Source of the DNA: Streptomyces griseus
Lineage (GTDB): Bacteria > Actinomycetota > Actinomycetes > Streptomycetales > Streptomycetaceae
DNA length: 64,000 nt
Reading direction: 5' to 3'
NCBI RefSeq assembly: GCF_900460065.1
Contig: NZ_UAVD01000002.1
Location: 62,001-126,000 of the forward strand
The notes below the pieces were generated by a model. That model did not search any database, was not told the DNA's origin, and saw only the letters and a program-made list of their open reading frames with translations. Position 1 is the stretch's first letter. Every line of letters starts with the position of its first letter. Made by a program: the position numbers and the translations under genes. Of this stretch, positions 8,873 to 18,232 are shown one piece after another.

Positions 8873-11019
8873 CCCTGGCACCACAACAGCTCGAAGGTCA
8901 GGGGCCCCTGACCGGCGCCGAGGAACTCTGGGAGCGGCTCGGCCGCGTCGAGCAGCGGGTCCGGGAGGCCGTCGCGGCCCGCCGGGTCGTCGACCCGGAC
9001 CCCGACGACCCCTACCGGGGGCAGTACCTCACCCCGGAGGGCGCGGCACGGCTCCTGGAGACCCGCGACGCGTTCACGCCCGTACCGGCGTACGAGGGGG
9101 GACCCGCGGTACCGGCCCACCCGGAGGGGGCCTCGCAGGCCGGGTCGGCCGGCGGCCGGCTCGCCGGTCTGGCGGCCGGTTTCGGCCTCGCCCCGCTGGA
9201 CGTCGAGCTCCTGCTGGTCGCCGTGGCCCCGGACATCGACACCCGGTTCGAGCGGCTCTACGGCTACCTCAACGACGACCTCACCCGCCGCCGGCCCACC
9301 ATCGGCCTGGCCCTGGAACTCTGCGGACTGCCCGCCGCCGGCCCCGGCCGTTTCCGGTTCACGCCGTCGGCCCCGCTCGTGGCGGGCGGGCTGCTGGAGA
9401 TCACGGACGGCGCGCGCCCCCTGCTCTCCCGGACCCTGCGCGTACCGGACCGGGTCACCGCGCATCTCCTCGGCGACGACGGGACCGACGGCCGGCTGCG
9501 CGGGCTGGTCCAGGAGGCCGTGCCCCCTCGGGAGCCGGACGAGCGCCCCGAGGCCTCCCGGATCGAGGCGGCCCTGGGCACCGGCAGTGGCCTGGTGCAC
9601 CTGCTCGACCGGGGCGGCGACCCGAGCGGCCTCGCGGTCGAGGCGCTGGCGGCGGCGGGCCGCCGCCCCCTGGTCGTCGACGTCGCGGCGCTCGCCGCCG
9701 CCCCCGAACCGGCCCCGCTCGTACGGGCCCTGGCGACCGAGGCCCGTCTCGGCCCCGCCGGGGTGATCCTCGGCCCGCTCGAGAAGCTCGCCCCCGAACG
9801 CCCCGAGGGGGCACGGCTGCTCGGCTCCCTGTGCGCGGCGCTCGGCCCGACGCCCCTGATCGCGTACGGCAAGAAGAACTGGGACCCGCTGTGGACGCCG
9901 GAGAGCCCGGTGCCCGTCACCGTACCGCCGCCCGGCCCCGACGGCGCCGGACGCCGATGGCGGCGCGCGCTCGCCGAGGCGGGGCGGGCGGTCGGCCTGT
10001 CCGCCGCGCACGCGTCCGCCGACGACGCCCTCATCGAGTCCGCCGCCGCCTACCGGCTCGACTCCGACCAACTGCGCAGGGCGACGACCGTCGCGTCCCG
10101 GCTGGCCGCCATCGGGCAGCGCCCGGTGACCCCGGAGGACCTGCGCACGGCGGTCCGGGCCCAGAACGGCGCGGGGCTGGAGCGGCTGGCCCGCCGCATC
10201 GAGCCCGCGGTCGGCTGGGACGACCTGGTGCTGCCCCCGGCGACCCGCACCCAGCTCGGCGAACTCGCCCTGCGCGCCCGTCACCGCGAGACGGTCCTCG
10301 GGCAGTGGCGGATGCGGCCGGGCGGCGGCCGGGGGAGGGGCGTCATCGCGCTGTTCGCCGGGGAGTCCGGCACCGGCAAGACCATGTCCGCGGAGGTGAT
10401 CGCCGCCGAACTGGGCATGGAGCTCTACGTCGTGGACCTGTCCACGGTGGTCGACAAGTACATCGGGGAGACCGAGAAGAACCTGGAACGGATCTTCGTC
10501 GAGGCGTCCGACGTCAACGGCATCCTCCTGTTCGACGAGGCCGACGCGATCTTCGGCAAGCGCTCCCAGGTGAACGACTCCCGCGACAAGCACGCCAACA
10601 TGGAGTCGGCCTATCTGCTCCAGCGCATGGAGTCCTTCGACGGCATCGCCGTGCTGACCACCAATCTGCGGGCCAACCTCGACGAGGCGTTCACCCGCCG
10701 CCTCGACGTGATCGCCGAGTTCCCGATGCCCGACGCCCGCCAGCGCCTCGCCCTCTGGGACCGCTGCCTGGGCCCGGCGATCCCGCGCGACGCCACGCTC
10801 GACCTGGAGTTCTGCGCGGACCGCTTCGAGCTGGCCGGCGGTTCGATCCGGGCCTGCGCGGTGACCGCCGCCTACCTCGCGGCCGAGTCGGGGGCCCCGC
10901 TGACCATGGACCAGCTCGTCACGGCGGTGCTCCAGGAGTACCGCAAGCTGGGGCGGCTGGTGCTGGAGAGCGAGTTCGGCCCGTGGCTGGCGAAGGAACG
11001 GGCGCGCGGCGGGCGGTAG
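8869..11019 (+). CDS. AAA+ ATPase of the contractile injection (Pvc15/Cis15) type
   Basis: A 716-residue protein. The N-terminal ~450 residues are a variable helical/atypical ATPase-like region. The C-terminal AAA+ module has Walker A GESGTGKT at about 498-505, Walker B ILLFDEAD at about 552-559 and an arginine-rich second region of homology (DEAFTRRLDVIAEFP). This arrangement is typical of CDC48/FtsH-like ATPases in eCIS and phage-tail-like loci, where they probably remodel particles or effectors. The start ATG overlaps the DUF4255 stop. It is the last gene of the plus-strand operon and converges on the minus-strand conflict operon. Confidence 0.85.
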   Translation: MTLAPQQLEGQGPLTGAEELWERLGRVEQRVREAVAARRVVDPDPDDPYRGQYLTPEGAARLLETRDAFTPVPAYEGGPAVPAHPEGASQAGSAGGRLAGLAAGFGLAPLDVELLLVAVAPDIDTRFERLYGYLNDDLTRRRPTIGLALELCGLPAAGPGRFRFTPSAPLVAGGLLEITDGARPLLSRTLRVPDRVTAHLLGDDGTDGRLRGLVQEAVPPREPDERPEASRIEAALGTGSGLVHLLDRGGDPSGLAVEALAAAGRRPLVVDVAALAAAPEPAPLVRALATEARLGPAGVILGPLEKLAPERPEGARLLGSLCAALGPTPLIAYGKKNWDPLWTPESPVPVTVPPPGPDGAGRRWRRALAEAGRAVGLSAAHASADDALIESAAAYRLDSDQLRRATTVASRLAAIGQRPVTPEDLRTAVRAQNGAGLERLARRIEPAVGWDDLVLPPATRTQLGELALRARHRETVLGQWRMRPGGGRGRGVIALFAGESGTGKTMSAEVIAAELGMELYVVDLSTVVDKYIGETEKNLERIFVEASDVNGILLFDEADAIFGKRSQVNDSRDKHANMESAYLLQRMESFDGIAVLTTNLRANLDEAFTRRLDVIAEFPMPDARQRLALWDRCLGPAIPRDATLDLEFCADRFELAGGSIRACAVTAAYLAAESGAPLTMDQLVTAVLQEYRKLGRLVLESEFGPWLAKERARGGR

Positions 11020-11115
11020 CGGGCGCCGGCGGGCGAGCCGGTGCCGTGGACGGACGGGGCCCGTGGCGCCGCGCTCGTACGGGACCGGCTCAGGCCGCCG
11101 GGCGCTCACCGGTGA

Positions 11116-14100
11116 TCACGGAGCGTCGCGGTCGGGCAGGAGGAATGTACGGTCGCGCAGCACCTGCGTGGGCGGGTTGACCTGCGCATGCCGCAGGAAC
11201 TGATGGGCGGCCACCTCGACCACCTGGGGCAGGACCTGCCCGAAGGCCTCCACGGTGGCCACGCCCCGAGCTGCCGCGCGTACGAAGGCCGAGGCCCGCC
11301 GCATCGCACGCGGCATGACCGCGACGAGCAGCTCGGTCAGCTCGGCCTCCGCCGCTCCGCTCTGGGGATCCCGGTGGTTCCACGGCACGACCACCGTCAC
11401 CCAGGGCCGGTTCTCGGCGTCGAAGGCGGCGAGCCTGCGGCGGCGGTCCTCGTCCCTGAGGGCCCAGCGGTCGACGAGCAGGATCTCCGGGGCGCTGGGC
11501 GGCACCGTGCCGTCGTGCCGGTCCTCGTCGAACGAGGTGATGACAGCCTGGTAGTTGAGGGAGCGGACCAGTTCCTCCGCCACATAGGCCAGCGGCCTGC
11601 TCGCATCCGGGGAGTAGGGGCTCCACTCCTCGGGAGTGTCGCCGTAGCACTCCGGGCTCCGGCCTTCGGGCAGATCGTGGCGGGTGGGCGCCACGACGGT
11701 GATCCGCATCGGCCGGAGGCCGCCGCCCCGGCTGCCCGGGGAGCCGAAGGCGCTGGGCGCTTGGCGGTAGTCGACGGGCCGGCCGGTGTCGACGCGTACC
11801 GAGTCGGCGACGCGCACGATGCGTTTGGCCAGTTCGTAGACGGCCCGTTCGTACTCCTCGGCGAAGATTCTGAGCTTGATCAGGCCGTGGAGGCCGTCGC
11901 TGACGTACCGTTCCCCGAAGTCGTGGTGGTTGAACTGCAACCGCTCCGCGACGCTGGGTAGTTGGCTCGGTGGTACGGGTACCCAGAGGGCCGGGACGAT
12001 GGCGTCGGCGGGCTGGTTGGGGCGGGCGCGCTGGTGGATGGCGCGCTGTTCGAAGGCGTACCACTCCTTGCCGCACGTCTCGTTGGCGAAGTAGCGGGGT
12101 GAGAACAGCGGGACGAAGACCCGGCAGGTGGCGAGGGCGTCGCCGAGCCGTTCCGACCAGCCCTCCCCGGAACGTATCTCCCGGTCCATGAAGCCCGCCG
12201 GCGCGCCCGCGGGTAAGTCGGTCATGGCCATCACGTGACCGCAGAGGTCCTGGAAAAGCCGTTCGACCCACATATCGGGGTCCGTTCCGCCGCCGTACCC
12301 CGGCGTGCGGGCGTGACTCAGGAAGAAGTACGGCCGGTGGTCCGCCGGTTCCGCCGTTTCGCGGCCGGCCGGTCCGCGCGCGAAGGGGCGGAGGAAGGTT
12401 TCGCGGCCGGTCGGTCCCGCGTCCGTGGCGCGGGCGAAGTCCTCCGGTTCCCCGGCCGTCGTGAACGCCGCGGGATCGGCTGCCGGTTCCTCCAGGGGCT
12501 CGGCGGAGGAGTTCTCAGAGGTTTCCGCGGGCCCGGCCGGCAGGGCCGCATCCGCGGGGAGGCCCACCGCGCAAAGGGCGCCGGCGGACACCTCGCCGAA
12601 GGGCTCGGGATCCACCGGTATCCCGGTGGCGGTCCCGTCGCCCGACACGGCGGCCGAGAACCGGTCGAGCGAGCCCGAGTTGCTCGCGATGAACCGGTCC
12701 ACAGCGCTGTCCAGACGCCGGGCGTCCCGGGTGCCGAGCCGGGGCATGAGCTGCTCGCGCGTGCCGTCCCTGAACCGCAGCACGGGGTGGCCGCCCGCCC
12801 GAGCGGCCTCGGTGACGGTGACCAGTCCTCCGACGACGAACTCGGCCAGGTCGGCGGTGGTCGCCTCCGGCACGAGGCTCTGCTGCACGACCTGGAGCAG
12901 GTCGACGCTCACCTGCGGATACAGCGAGCACAGCACCGCCAGACGGACCGCCGCCGGAGAGGCGCGGTACAGGTAGGCGTCCGTCAGCGACCGTCCGCTG
13001 AGCGGATCGGCCACGCCCTCGCTCTCCTCCTCTTCCCTCATCTGCTCGACCCGGCCCGGTGCGGGCAGGAGCAGCGCCTCGCAGCCCGCGGGATCCGCGA
13101 GCATGAGCGTGCGGGCCCAGCGGCCGACCGCATGGGGGGACAGGGAGTTCACGGGGACGGGCAGCCAGTCCCGGTCGGCCGTCCCGGGAAACGCGTGATC
13201 CATCAGGAGCGTTCTGACGAATCGCAGTTGTGCGTTGGTCGCGCCGGGCCTCCCGGGTGAGACCACGCGCACGGCGGGCAGGCTCATGCCCGTCTGCCGC
13301 CAGATCTTCGACGGCAACGGGTTGAGGAGGACGGTGGGCACGGAGTCGGCCCACGTACGAAGCCGGTTCCACTGCGATCCGTCGCGCCACGCGGCCGACG
13401 CCCAGTCGGAGAAGACGAACATGAGCCGACGGGGATGTACGGATCTCTCGCCGCCCACCTCGACGCGCTGACCCAGGGGGCCGTGCAGGGTCGGGGTGTT
13501 CCCCGGTGACGGGTCCGCGTAGAGCTCGTGGACCCGGACGGTGCGGAACACACCGGTGCGGGCCAGGAGCCGCACCAGTTCGTCGGCCGTCCCGGCCCAC
13601 ACCGCCATGGTCGGCGAACGGTCGACGACCACGATCGCGTCGAACCACCGCTCCGGTTCGTCGGAGAACACGGGGGTGAGCTCACCGACACGCACGTAGT
13701 CGGACACGGTCGCGGTGATGTCCAGTCGCTGTCTCCGGCCGCGCGGCCAGGGGCGCTTCAGCGGTTTCAGCGCCCGTGCCAGCTCCCTGCCGCGGGGCAG
13801 CGAACCGGCACGTGGCAGGGACACACCGACCGCACCCGAGCCGGGGACACCGTCTCCCCAGGGGGTGTGCAGGGAGCTCCTCGGGGCCGGCTGATCCGCC
13901 TTGGAGGCCAGGCTGTCCGTCGGCGGTCGGTCGGCCGCCGCCGGGGTGGCGGGACCCGCCCGGCGCCCGGTGCCGTCGATCTTCGCGCCGCCTACCGCCG
14001 CGGAGCCGTCGTCCTGGGCCGCGAGCCAGAGGATCTCGGCGATCCGCTCCGCGTCGAAGTCCCGGCCCAGACCGCACAGTGCGGCGACGACGGTGCGCAG

Positions 14101-14121
14101 CCCCTCCGCCTGCTCATGCAC
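11116..14121 (-). CDS. vWA (SAV_2336-type) - TIR-like FxsC-type fusion protein
   Basis: A 1001-residue protein. Residues ~1-40 are a helical lead. About 150-330 is a vWA-like fold of the SAV_2336 type (FDAIVVVDRSPTMAVWAG). An acidic disordered linker at ~510-595 follows. About 597-745 is a TIR-like domain (PYFFLSHART, FVPLFSPRYFANETCGKEW, with the Glu at the position of the TIR catalytic Glu). About 805-1000 resembles the FxsC C-terminal domain. TIR domains often hydrolyse NAD+; activity here is inferred. The GTG start overlaps the MoxR stop by eight bases. A TTA codon lies at 12214-12216 (codon 636). It is the last gene of the operon and likely the effector gated by MoxR. Confidence 0.75.
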   Translation of the reverse strand: MHEQAEGLRTVVAALCGLGRDFDAERIAEILWLAAQDDGSAAVGGAKIDGTGRRAGPATPAAADRPPTDSLASKADQPAPRSSLHTPWGDGVPGSGAVGVSLPRAGSLPRGRELARALKPLKRPWPRGRRQRLDITATVSDYVRVGELTPVFSDEPERWFDAIVVVDRSPTMAVWAGTADELVRLLARTGVFRTVRVHELYADPSPGNTPTLHGPLGQRVEVGGERSVHPRRLMFVFSDWASAAWRDGSQWNRLRTWADSVPTVLLNPLPSKIWRQTGMSLPAVRVVSPGRPGATNAQLRFVRTLLMDHAFPGTADRDWLPVPVNSLSPHAVGRWARTLMLADPAGCEALLLPAPGRVEQMREEEESEGVADPLSGRSLTDAYLYRASPAAVRLAVLCSLYPQVSVDLLQVVQQSLVPEATTADLAEFVVGGLVTVTEAARAGGHPVLRFRDGTREQLMPRLGTRDARRLDSAVDRFIASNSGSLDRFSAAVSGDGTATGIPVDPEPFGEVSAGALCAVGLPADAALPAGPAETSENSSAEPLEEPAADPAAFTTAGEPEDFARATDAGPTGRETFLRPFARGPAGRETAEPADHRPYFFLSHARTPGYGGGTDPDMWVERLFQDLCGHVMAMTDLPAGAPAGFMDREIRSGEGWSERLGDALATCRVFVPLFSPRYFANETCGKEWYAFEQRAIHQRARPNQPADAIVPALWVPVPPSQLPSVAERLQFNHHDFGERYVSDGLHGLIKLRIFAEEYERAVYELAKRIVRVADSVRVDTGRPVDYRQAPSAFGSPGSRGGGLRPMRITVVAPTRHDLPEGRSPECYGDTPEEWSPYSPDASRPLAYVAEELVRSLNYQAVITSFDEDRHDGTVPPSAPEILLVDRWALRDEDRRRRLAAFDAENRPWVTVVVPWNHRDPQSGAAEAELTELLVAVMPRAMRRASAFVRAAARGVATVEAFGQVLPQVVEVAAHQFLRHAQVNPPTQVLRDRTFLLPDRDAP

Positions 14122-15070
14122 CGGAAAGGTTCTTCATCAGCAGGCCGATGAGCGCGCTGCGCTCCGAGGCGTCCATCGCCGCCGGTCCGTCCAGCAGATG
14201 GATGGTGCTGAGCAGCTGGTCGATCGCGAGGGGTTCTCTGTCGGCCACCCTGCGGACGAAGTCGTCGACGAGATCCGCGAGCGTACCCGACGCGGGTACG
14301 TCGAGCCGCAGGTGCCTGCGCACGACCTCCCGGACCAGTTCGGGGGTGGGATGGGGCATCGTGTAGCGCAGACAGCGCCGCAGGAACGGCGCGGGCAGCT
14401 CCTGTTCCCCGTTGCTGGTCATCACGATGAAGGGGAATTCGGTGCACTGCACATGCCCGCCGTGCACGGGGTAGGTGGCCTCCCCGCCGGACATCCGCAG
14501 GTGGGCGAGTTCCTGCCCTTCACGGCGCAGCTCCTCGATGCGGAACTCACCGCGCTCCAGGACGTCGAGCAGATCCCCGGGCAGGTCCAGATCCGCCTTG
14601 TCGATCTCGTCGATGAGGAGTGCACGCGGCCGGTCCGACGGCAGCAACGCCGTTCCCAGCGGACCCAGGGTCATGAACGCCGCGATGTCGTCGGTGCCGG
14701 CATCGGCCGCGCCGGCGCGCACCCGCTCCTGCTGCAACCGGTGCGCGTGGATGCGCCCGAGGGCGTCGTAGTGGTAGAGGGCGTCGCCGAGCGTGCTGCG
14801 CGAGGTCACATGCCAGCGCAGTACGGGGCCGAGCGCGAGCTCCGCAGCGACCTGCTCGATCACGGTGGACTTGCCCGTGCCCGGACTGCCCGTGATCAGG
14901 AGCGGCCGGCGCAGGGCGAGGGCCGCGTTGACCGCGGCGATCAGTCCCTCCGGCGGCTCGAACAGCCCGGCGGACGATTCGCGGGGGAAGGTCCGCCACG
15001 GTGGTGGATCGGGCAGACGGGTCTCCCGCCTCTCCACGCCGTCGCCTCGGTAGTACGGACTCCACGTCAT
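14114..15070 (-). CDS. MoxR-type AAA+ ATPase of a vWA-MoxR conflict system
   Basis: A 318-residue protein with Walker A GSPGTGKST (~61-69), Walker B LLIDEIDKAD (~151-160), sensor-1 IVMTSN and the LRRCLRY arginine region, all typical of MoxR AAA+ proteins, which act as chaperone-like ATPases on vWA-domain partners. The start at 15070 is fixed by an ATGA overlap with the caspase stop. The operon order caspase-VMAP, MoxR, vWA-TIR matches the logic of the vWA/MoxR/effector ternary systems predicted by Aravind and colleagues: ATP-dependent licensing of an effector. Unlike the genes on either side it has no TTA codon. Confidence 0.85.
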   Translation of the reverse strand: MTWSPYYRGDGVERRETRLPDPPPWRTFPRESSAGLFEPPEGLIAAVNAALALRRPLLITGSPGTGKSTVIEQVAAELALGPVLRWHVTSRSTLGDALYHYDALGRIHAHRLQQERVRAGAADAGTDDIAAFMTLGPLGTALLPSDRPRALLIDEIDKADLDLPGDLLDVLERGEFRIEELRREGQELAHLRMSGGEATYPVHGGHVQCTEFPFIVMTSNGEQELPAPFLRRCLRYTMPHPTPELVREVVRRHLRLDVPASGTLADLVDDFVRRVADREPLAIDQLLSTIHLLDGPAAMDASERSALIGLLMKNLSGA

Positions 15071-17118
15071 GAGGCTTCCTCGATCGTATTCTGGACAGGG
15101 GGAACGGTGGTCCTCACATGCCGGCAGAACCGCAGCCACTCGCGGTCGTCCCAGACCGCCCGGAGATCGGCGAAGTGACCGGTGTGCTCCCCGCGCCACT
15201 GCTGCCGGTAGGCGTGGCCGAGCCCCTCCGGCATGGTCGGCCACTGCGACTCCAGACAACCGCGCCGGTCGGCGGGGAACCCCTCCCCACCCTGCGGCCA
15301 GAGCAGCACCGGGGTGTAGGTGAGGAGGATCTCCATCAGCTGGTCGTCGAGCCCGGTGTGACAGGCGAGGCCGATGCCCAGCCGGTAGTGCCCGTTCCGC
15401 AGTCGGTCCTGCAGGGGCGGGCGGTCGACCGTGTCGGTGTCGTCCAGCCAGTCGACCGGTACGCGGTCACTGGTGGCGATCTCCTCCCACCGTCTGCTCA
15501 CCGCGCCCTGGAGACGTCTCAGCAGCGGGTCGGGGGTGAGGCGTCGGCTCCAGTGCAGGACGACGTCGTACTGCACCCCGAAGCGGAGGGCCCGGCCGGC
15601 CTCCTCCGGTCGCCACTCCAGCAGCACGGCACTCGGCACGGCGACGTCGAGCCAGCGCAGCCGCCGCCCCAGCACCTCCGCGTGGGCCTCGGCCCAGCCG
15701 GTCGCTTCCTCGATCGCCGTCTCCGCCCCTCCCCGGTCCACCGTGAGGCAGCCGAAGTCCTGCCGGTCCAGCAGGTCCCCGTTCTGGAGCAGCCACGCGC
15801 TCACCGTCTCCGGCCAGCCGCCGGTCAGCGAGGAGCCGAGGCTCACGACGAGCCGCAGCTGGTGGTCCTCCCGGTCGTCGAGTGCCGTGGCCACGGCGTC
15901 GTTGAGTTCCTGTTGGGCGTCCACGGACCGTGCCCAGGCGAGCAGTTCGGGGGAGTCCAGGTCCTTGCCGGCGGCGAGGGCGAGGCGCACGACGAACTCG
16001 GCGACCGACTGTTTCCCGTCCTTCCGGGTCACCGGGTGGTCGAAGGCCAGTTGGTCCAGGATCGCGATGTCGGTGAACTCCGGCAGCGCGGAGGGCAGGG
16101 TGCGGCGCTCCGACGCGAGGAGGAAGCGGAGGGCGTGGCGCAGGCGCGCCGTGGTCAGCTCGCCGCCGAGCCAGTCACGGAGGAACCCGACGGTCCGCAG
16201 CGCGAGGAGCAGGCAGCGGACGACCTCCTCGGCCCGGTCACGGGCCGAGGACGGGCGGAGTCCCGCGAGCGACTCCAGGCTGTCGGTCGCGGACTTCACA
16301 TCGTGCGGGACCGATAACGGCACGTCGGCGGCGAGCGCGTCGAACGCCTCGGCGAGGTCCTCGCGCGCCATCGGCCCGATGAGCCCGGCGACCTGGTGCA
16401 CCCGTGTGTTGTGCGTGACCCAGAGACGTTCTCCCGCGAACGGATCTCCGTCGTGCTGGGAGACCGTCACGTCCTGTCCGGCGACGGAGCCGCGCAGCGC
16501 CCCCCGCACGTCGTCCACCCCCAGCCGGGGGCCGGCCCCGGGAACACCGTCACGTATCAGGGCGGCGAGCCTCCTGGAGAAGGCGAGGTCGAACGCCTGC
16601 TGGCCGACCGACGAAGCCATCACCACGGCGAGCCTGGTGCGCCCGTTCCCGGCACCGCCGACGAGGTCCTGCCCCGGGGGCGTCGCGCCGGCCGCGTGGC
16701 AGGTGTCGACGATCCCGATCACACCGGGAATGCCGGGCTTGTTCGCGGCAGCCGCGAGAAGTTCGCCCACGTTGACCCCCCGCTCGGTCGCCTCCTCCGA
16801 GGAGTCGTCCCCCATCAGGTACAGGGTGTTCGTGCTGCCGGGCACGAATCCGTGCCCCAGCAGCGCGAGGAGGAGCGTCGCCCGCCTGTCCTCGGCGTAC
16901 TCGATCGCCTCGACGATCAGCTCCCGGATCTCGGTACTGCTCAGCCCGTCGCCGACGATCAGGGAGCCGCGGCCGGGGAGCCCCGGGGCGCAGCCGCCCA
17001 GGTCAGGGTGGGCCAGCGCGTCGTACAGCGAGGAAGCCGCCTCACCGAGACGGGTGAGCTTGTGCATCGACGAGCACTGGGGCGCCACGACGAGAAGGTG
17101 ACGGGGCCCCTCACTCAT
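15067..17118 (-). CDS. Caspase-like protease fused to a VMAP-C-like domain
   Basis: A 683-residue protein. The N-terminal ~250 residues are a peptidase C14 (caspase/metacaspase-like) fold: catalytic His89 in LLALLGHGF and Cys140 in GIVDTCHAAG. The middle is helical. From about 440 to the end it resembles VMAP-C, with LVVSLGSSLTGGWPETVSAW and LRWLDVAVPSAVLLEWRPEE. VMAP proteins link vWA, MoxR and effector parts in predicted conflict systems. The ATG at 17118 overlaps the hydrolase stop, and its own stop overlaps MoxR. Codon 268 (16315-16317) is TTA. A likely outcome is proteolytic cell suicide, but the target is unknown. Confidence 0.8.
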   Translation of the reverse strand: MSEGPRHLLVVAPQCSSMHKLTRLGEAASSLYDALAHPDLGGCAPGLPGRGSLIVGDGLSSTEIRELIVEAIEYAEDRRATLLLALLGHGFVPGSTNTLYLMGDDSSEEATERGVNVGELLAAAANKPGIPGVIGIVDTCHAAGATPPGQDLVGGAGNGRTRLAVVMASSVGQQAFDLAFSRRLAALIRDGVPGAGPRLGVDDVRGALRGSVAGQDVTVSQHDGDPFAGERLWVTHNTRVHQVAGLIGPMAREDLAEAFDALAADVPLSVPHDVKSATDSLESLAGLRPSSARDRAEEVVRCLLLALRTVGFLRDWLGGELTTARLRHALRFLLASERRTLPSALPEFTDIAILDQLAFDHPVTRKDGKQSVAEFVVRLALAAGKDLDSPELLAWARSVDAQQELNDAVATALDDREDHQLRLVVSLGSSLTGGWPETVSAWLLQNGDLLDRQDFGCLTVDRGGAETAIEEATGWAEAHAEVLGRRLRWLDVAVPSAVLLEWRPEEAGRALRFGVQYDVVLHWSRRLTPDPLLRRLQGAVSRRWEEIATSDRVPVDWLDDTDTVDRPPLQDRLRNGHYRLGIGLACHTGLDDQLMEILLTYTPVLLWPQGGEGFPADRRGCLESQWPTMPEGLGHAYRQQWRGEHTGHFADLRAVWDDREWLRFCRHVRTTVPPVQNTIEEAS

Positions 17119-18104
17119 GGGGCGGACCGCTGCTCTGCGGCCATGAAGGCTTCGGCGACGGGACCGGCGACGGCGGGCTGGGCCAGGTACTTCTCGGCGG
17201 AGTGGACCCAGATCCCGTCCGAGTCGACGCGGCTGCTGCGGGGAAGCACCCCGGACGTGTTGGGCAGGACATCGCGTTCGAGCAGGGGGCGGACGGCGAT
17301 GATGTCGTCCTTGTCCCAGAAGTTCAGCCATCGTCCGACCCGCTCGGGTGTGCGCGGCGGCTGCGGGAGGAGCCTGGGCCGGACGACCGTGCGCATCGAG
17401 ATCGGAGACCCGAGGGTGACGAGGAGAGGGGTCGCCCCCTGGTGCTCGTGCAGTGCCTCCATCGCGACGACGGTTCCCAGCGAGTGCGCGACCACGACGA
17501 CGGGGGCGTCCCCGAGCATTTCGTGCACACGGTTGCGCACGCGGCCGTCGAGGGTCAGCCCCGAAGCGTCCCTCTCCCCGCGTGCCAGGTAGCGCGACAC
17601 CTGGGTGAGGCCCTTCACCATCAACTTCGGTGACACCCGCTGCGCGACCGGGCCCCACGGCTTGAGCGACATGAGGGTGGTGGTCACGTTCAGCGCCCTG
17701 CGCAGCACGGCCAGGCTGCCCTGGGCCTGGCCGGACGTGTCGGCCTCGGCGCGCGCATGGGCCAGGATTTCCGCCCGGTTCTCCCGGCCTCGGTCGTGCG
17801 GACCCTCGCTCGCGGACTGCGCGGACAGGTGTCCGTCGACCAGCTCGACGAGGAGGTCGGCGAGGAGCTCGCCCGCCTCGCCCTCGGCCCGCGTCCCGTC
17901 GCTGCCCTGGGCCTCGGGGGGTGCGTACAGGTCGGCATAGTTGACGAAGGAGCAGAGCCCGCTGCCGTCGGCCAGCCGCTCCGCGACCGCCGAGTGCCCG
18001 GCCGCTCGCATCCCGTCGGCCAACGAGCGCGTCCACGAGGCCAGTTCACGCTCGGTGTCCCGAAGCGGGCCGATCCCGTGGACGAACACCAACCGCGGCA
18101 CCAT
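17115..18104 (-). CDS. Alpha/beta hydrolase, first gene of the caspase-MoxR-TIR operon
   Basis: A 329-residue protein. It starts with the hydrolase strand VPRLVFVHGIGP and has the nucleophile elbow AHSLG with Ser208 (PVVVVAHSLGTVVAME), a late Asp-containing loop (FWDKDDIIAVRP) and His in IWVHSAEKY. No signal peptide or membrane span is visible, so it probably works in the cytoplasm. ATG 18104 is chosen because GGGGGAGG lies five bases upstream; an upstream in-frame start lacks this. ATGA coupling to the caspase gene suggests a stoichiometric role. Candidate activities are lipase or esterase acting on membrane lipids. Substrate unknown. Confidence 0.75.
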   Translation of the reverse strand: MVPRLVFVHGIGPLRDTERELASWTRSLADGMRAAGHSAVAERLADGSGLCSFVNYADLYAPPEAQGSDGTRAEGEAGELLADLLVELVDGHLSAQSASEGPHDRGRENRAEILAHARAEADTSGQAQGSLAVLRRALNVTTTLMSLKPWGPVAQRVSPKLMVKGLTQVSRYLARGERDASGLTLDGRVRNRVHEMLGDAPVVVVAHSLGTVVAMEALHEHQGATPLLVTLGSPISMRTVVRPRLLPQPPRTPERVGRWLNFWDKDDIIAVRPLLERDVLPNTSGVLPRSSRVDSDGIWVHSAEKYLAQPAVAGPVAEAFMAAEQRSAP

Positions 18105-18133
18105 ACGTACCTCCCCCAGGCGTCGTTCGCCCG

Positions 18134-18139
18134 AGCGTA
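18134..18139 (-). promoter_or_regulatory. Possible -10 element of the conflict operon
   Basis: TACGCT on the minus strand lies about 30 nt before the hydrolase start within the 128-bp gap. No convincing -35 hexamer accompanies it. Confidence 0.3.
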
Positions 18140-18232
18140 CCAATGGGCAGGTCGGGAAATCGGCGGACGAGAAGGTCCGGTCGGCGCCTGGGGCGCGGGC
18201 CCTTGCGCACCTGCGAGGACGTCCGGCGCGGT

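Noticed and set aside
8773..11109. Long minus-strand frame opposite the AAA+ ATPase gene
   Set aside because: The plus strand has clear Walker motifs and overlapping starts; the minus frame has no motif and shadow-like composition.
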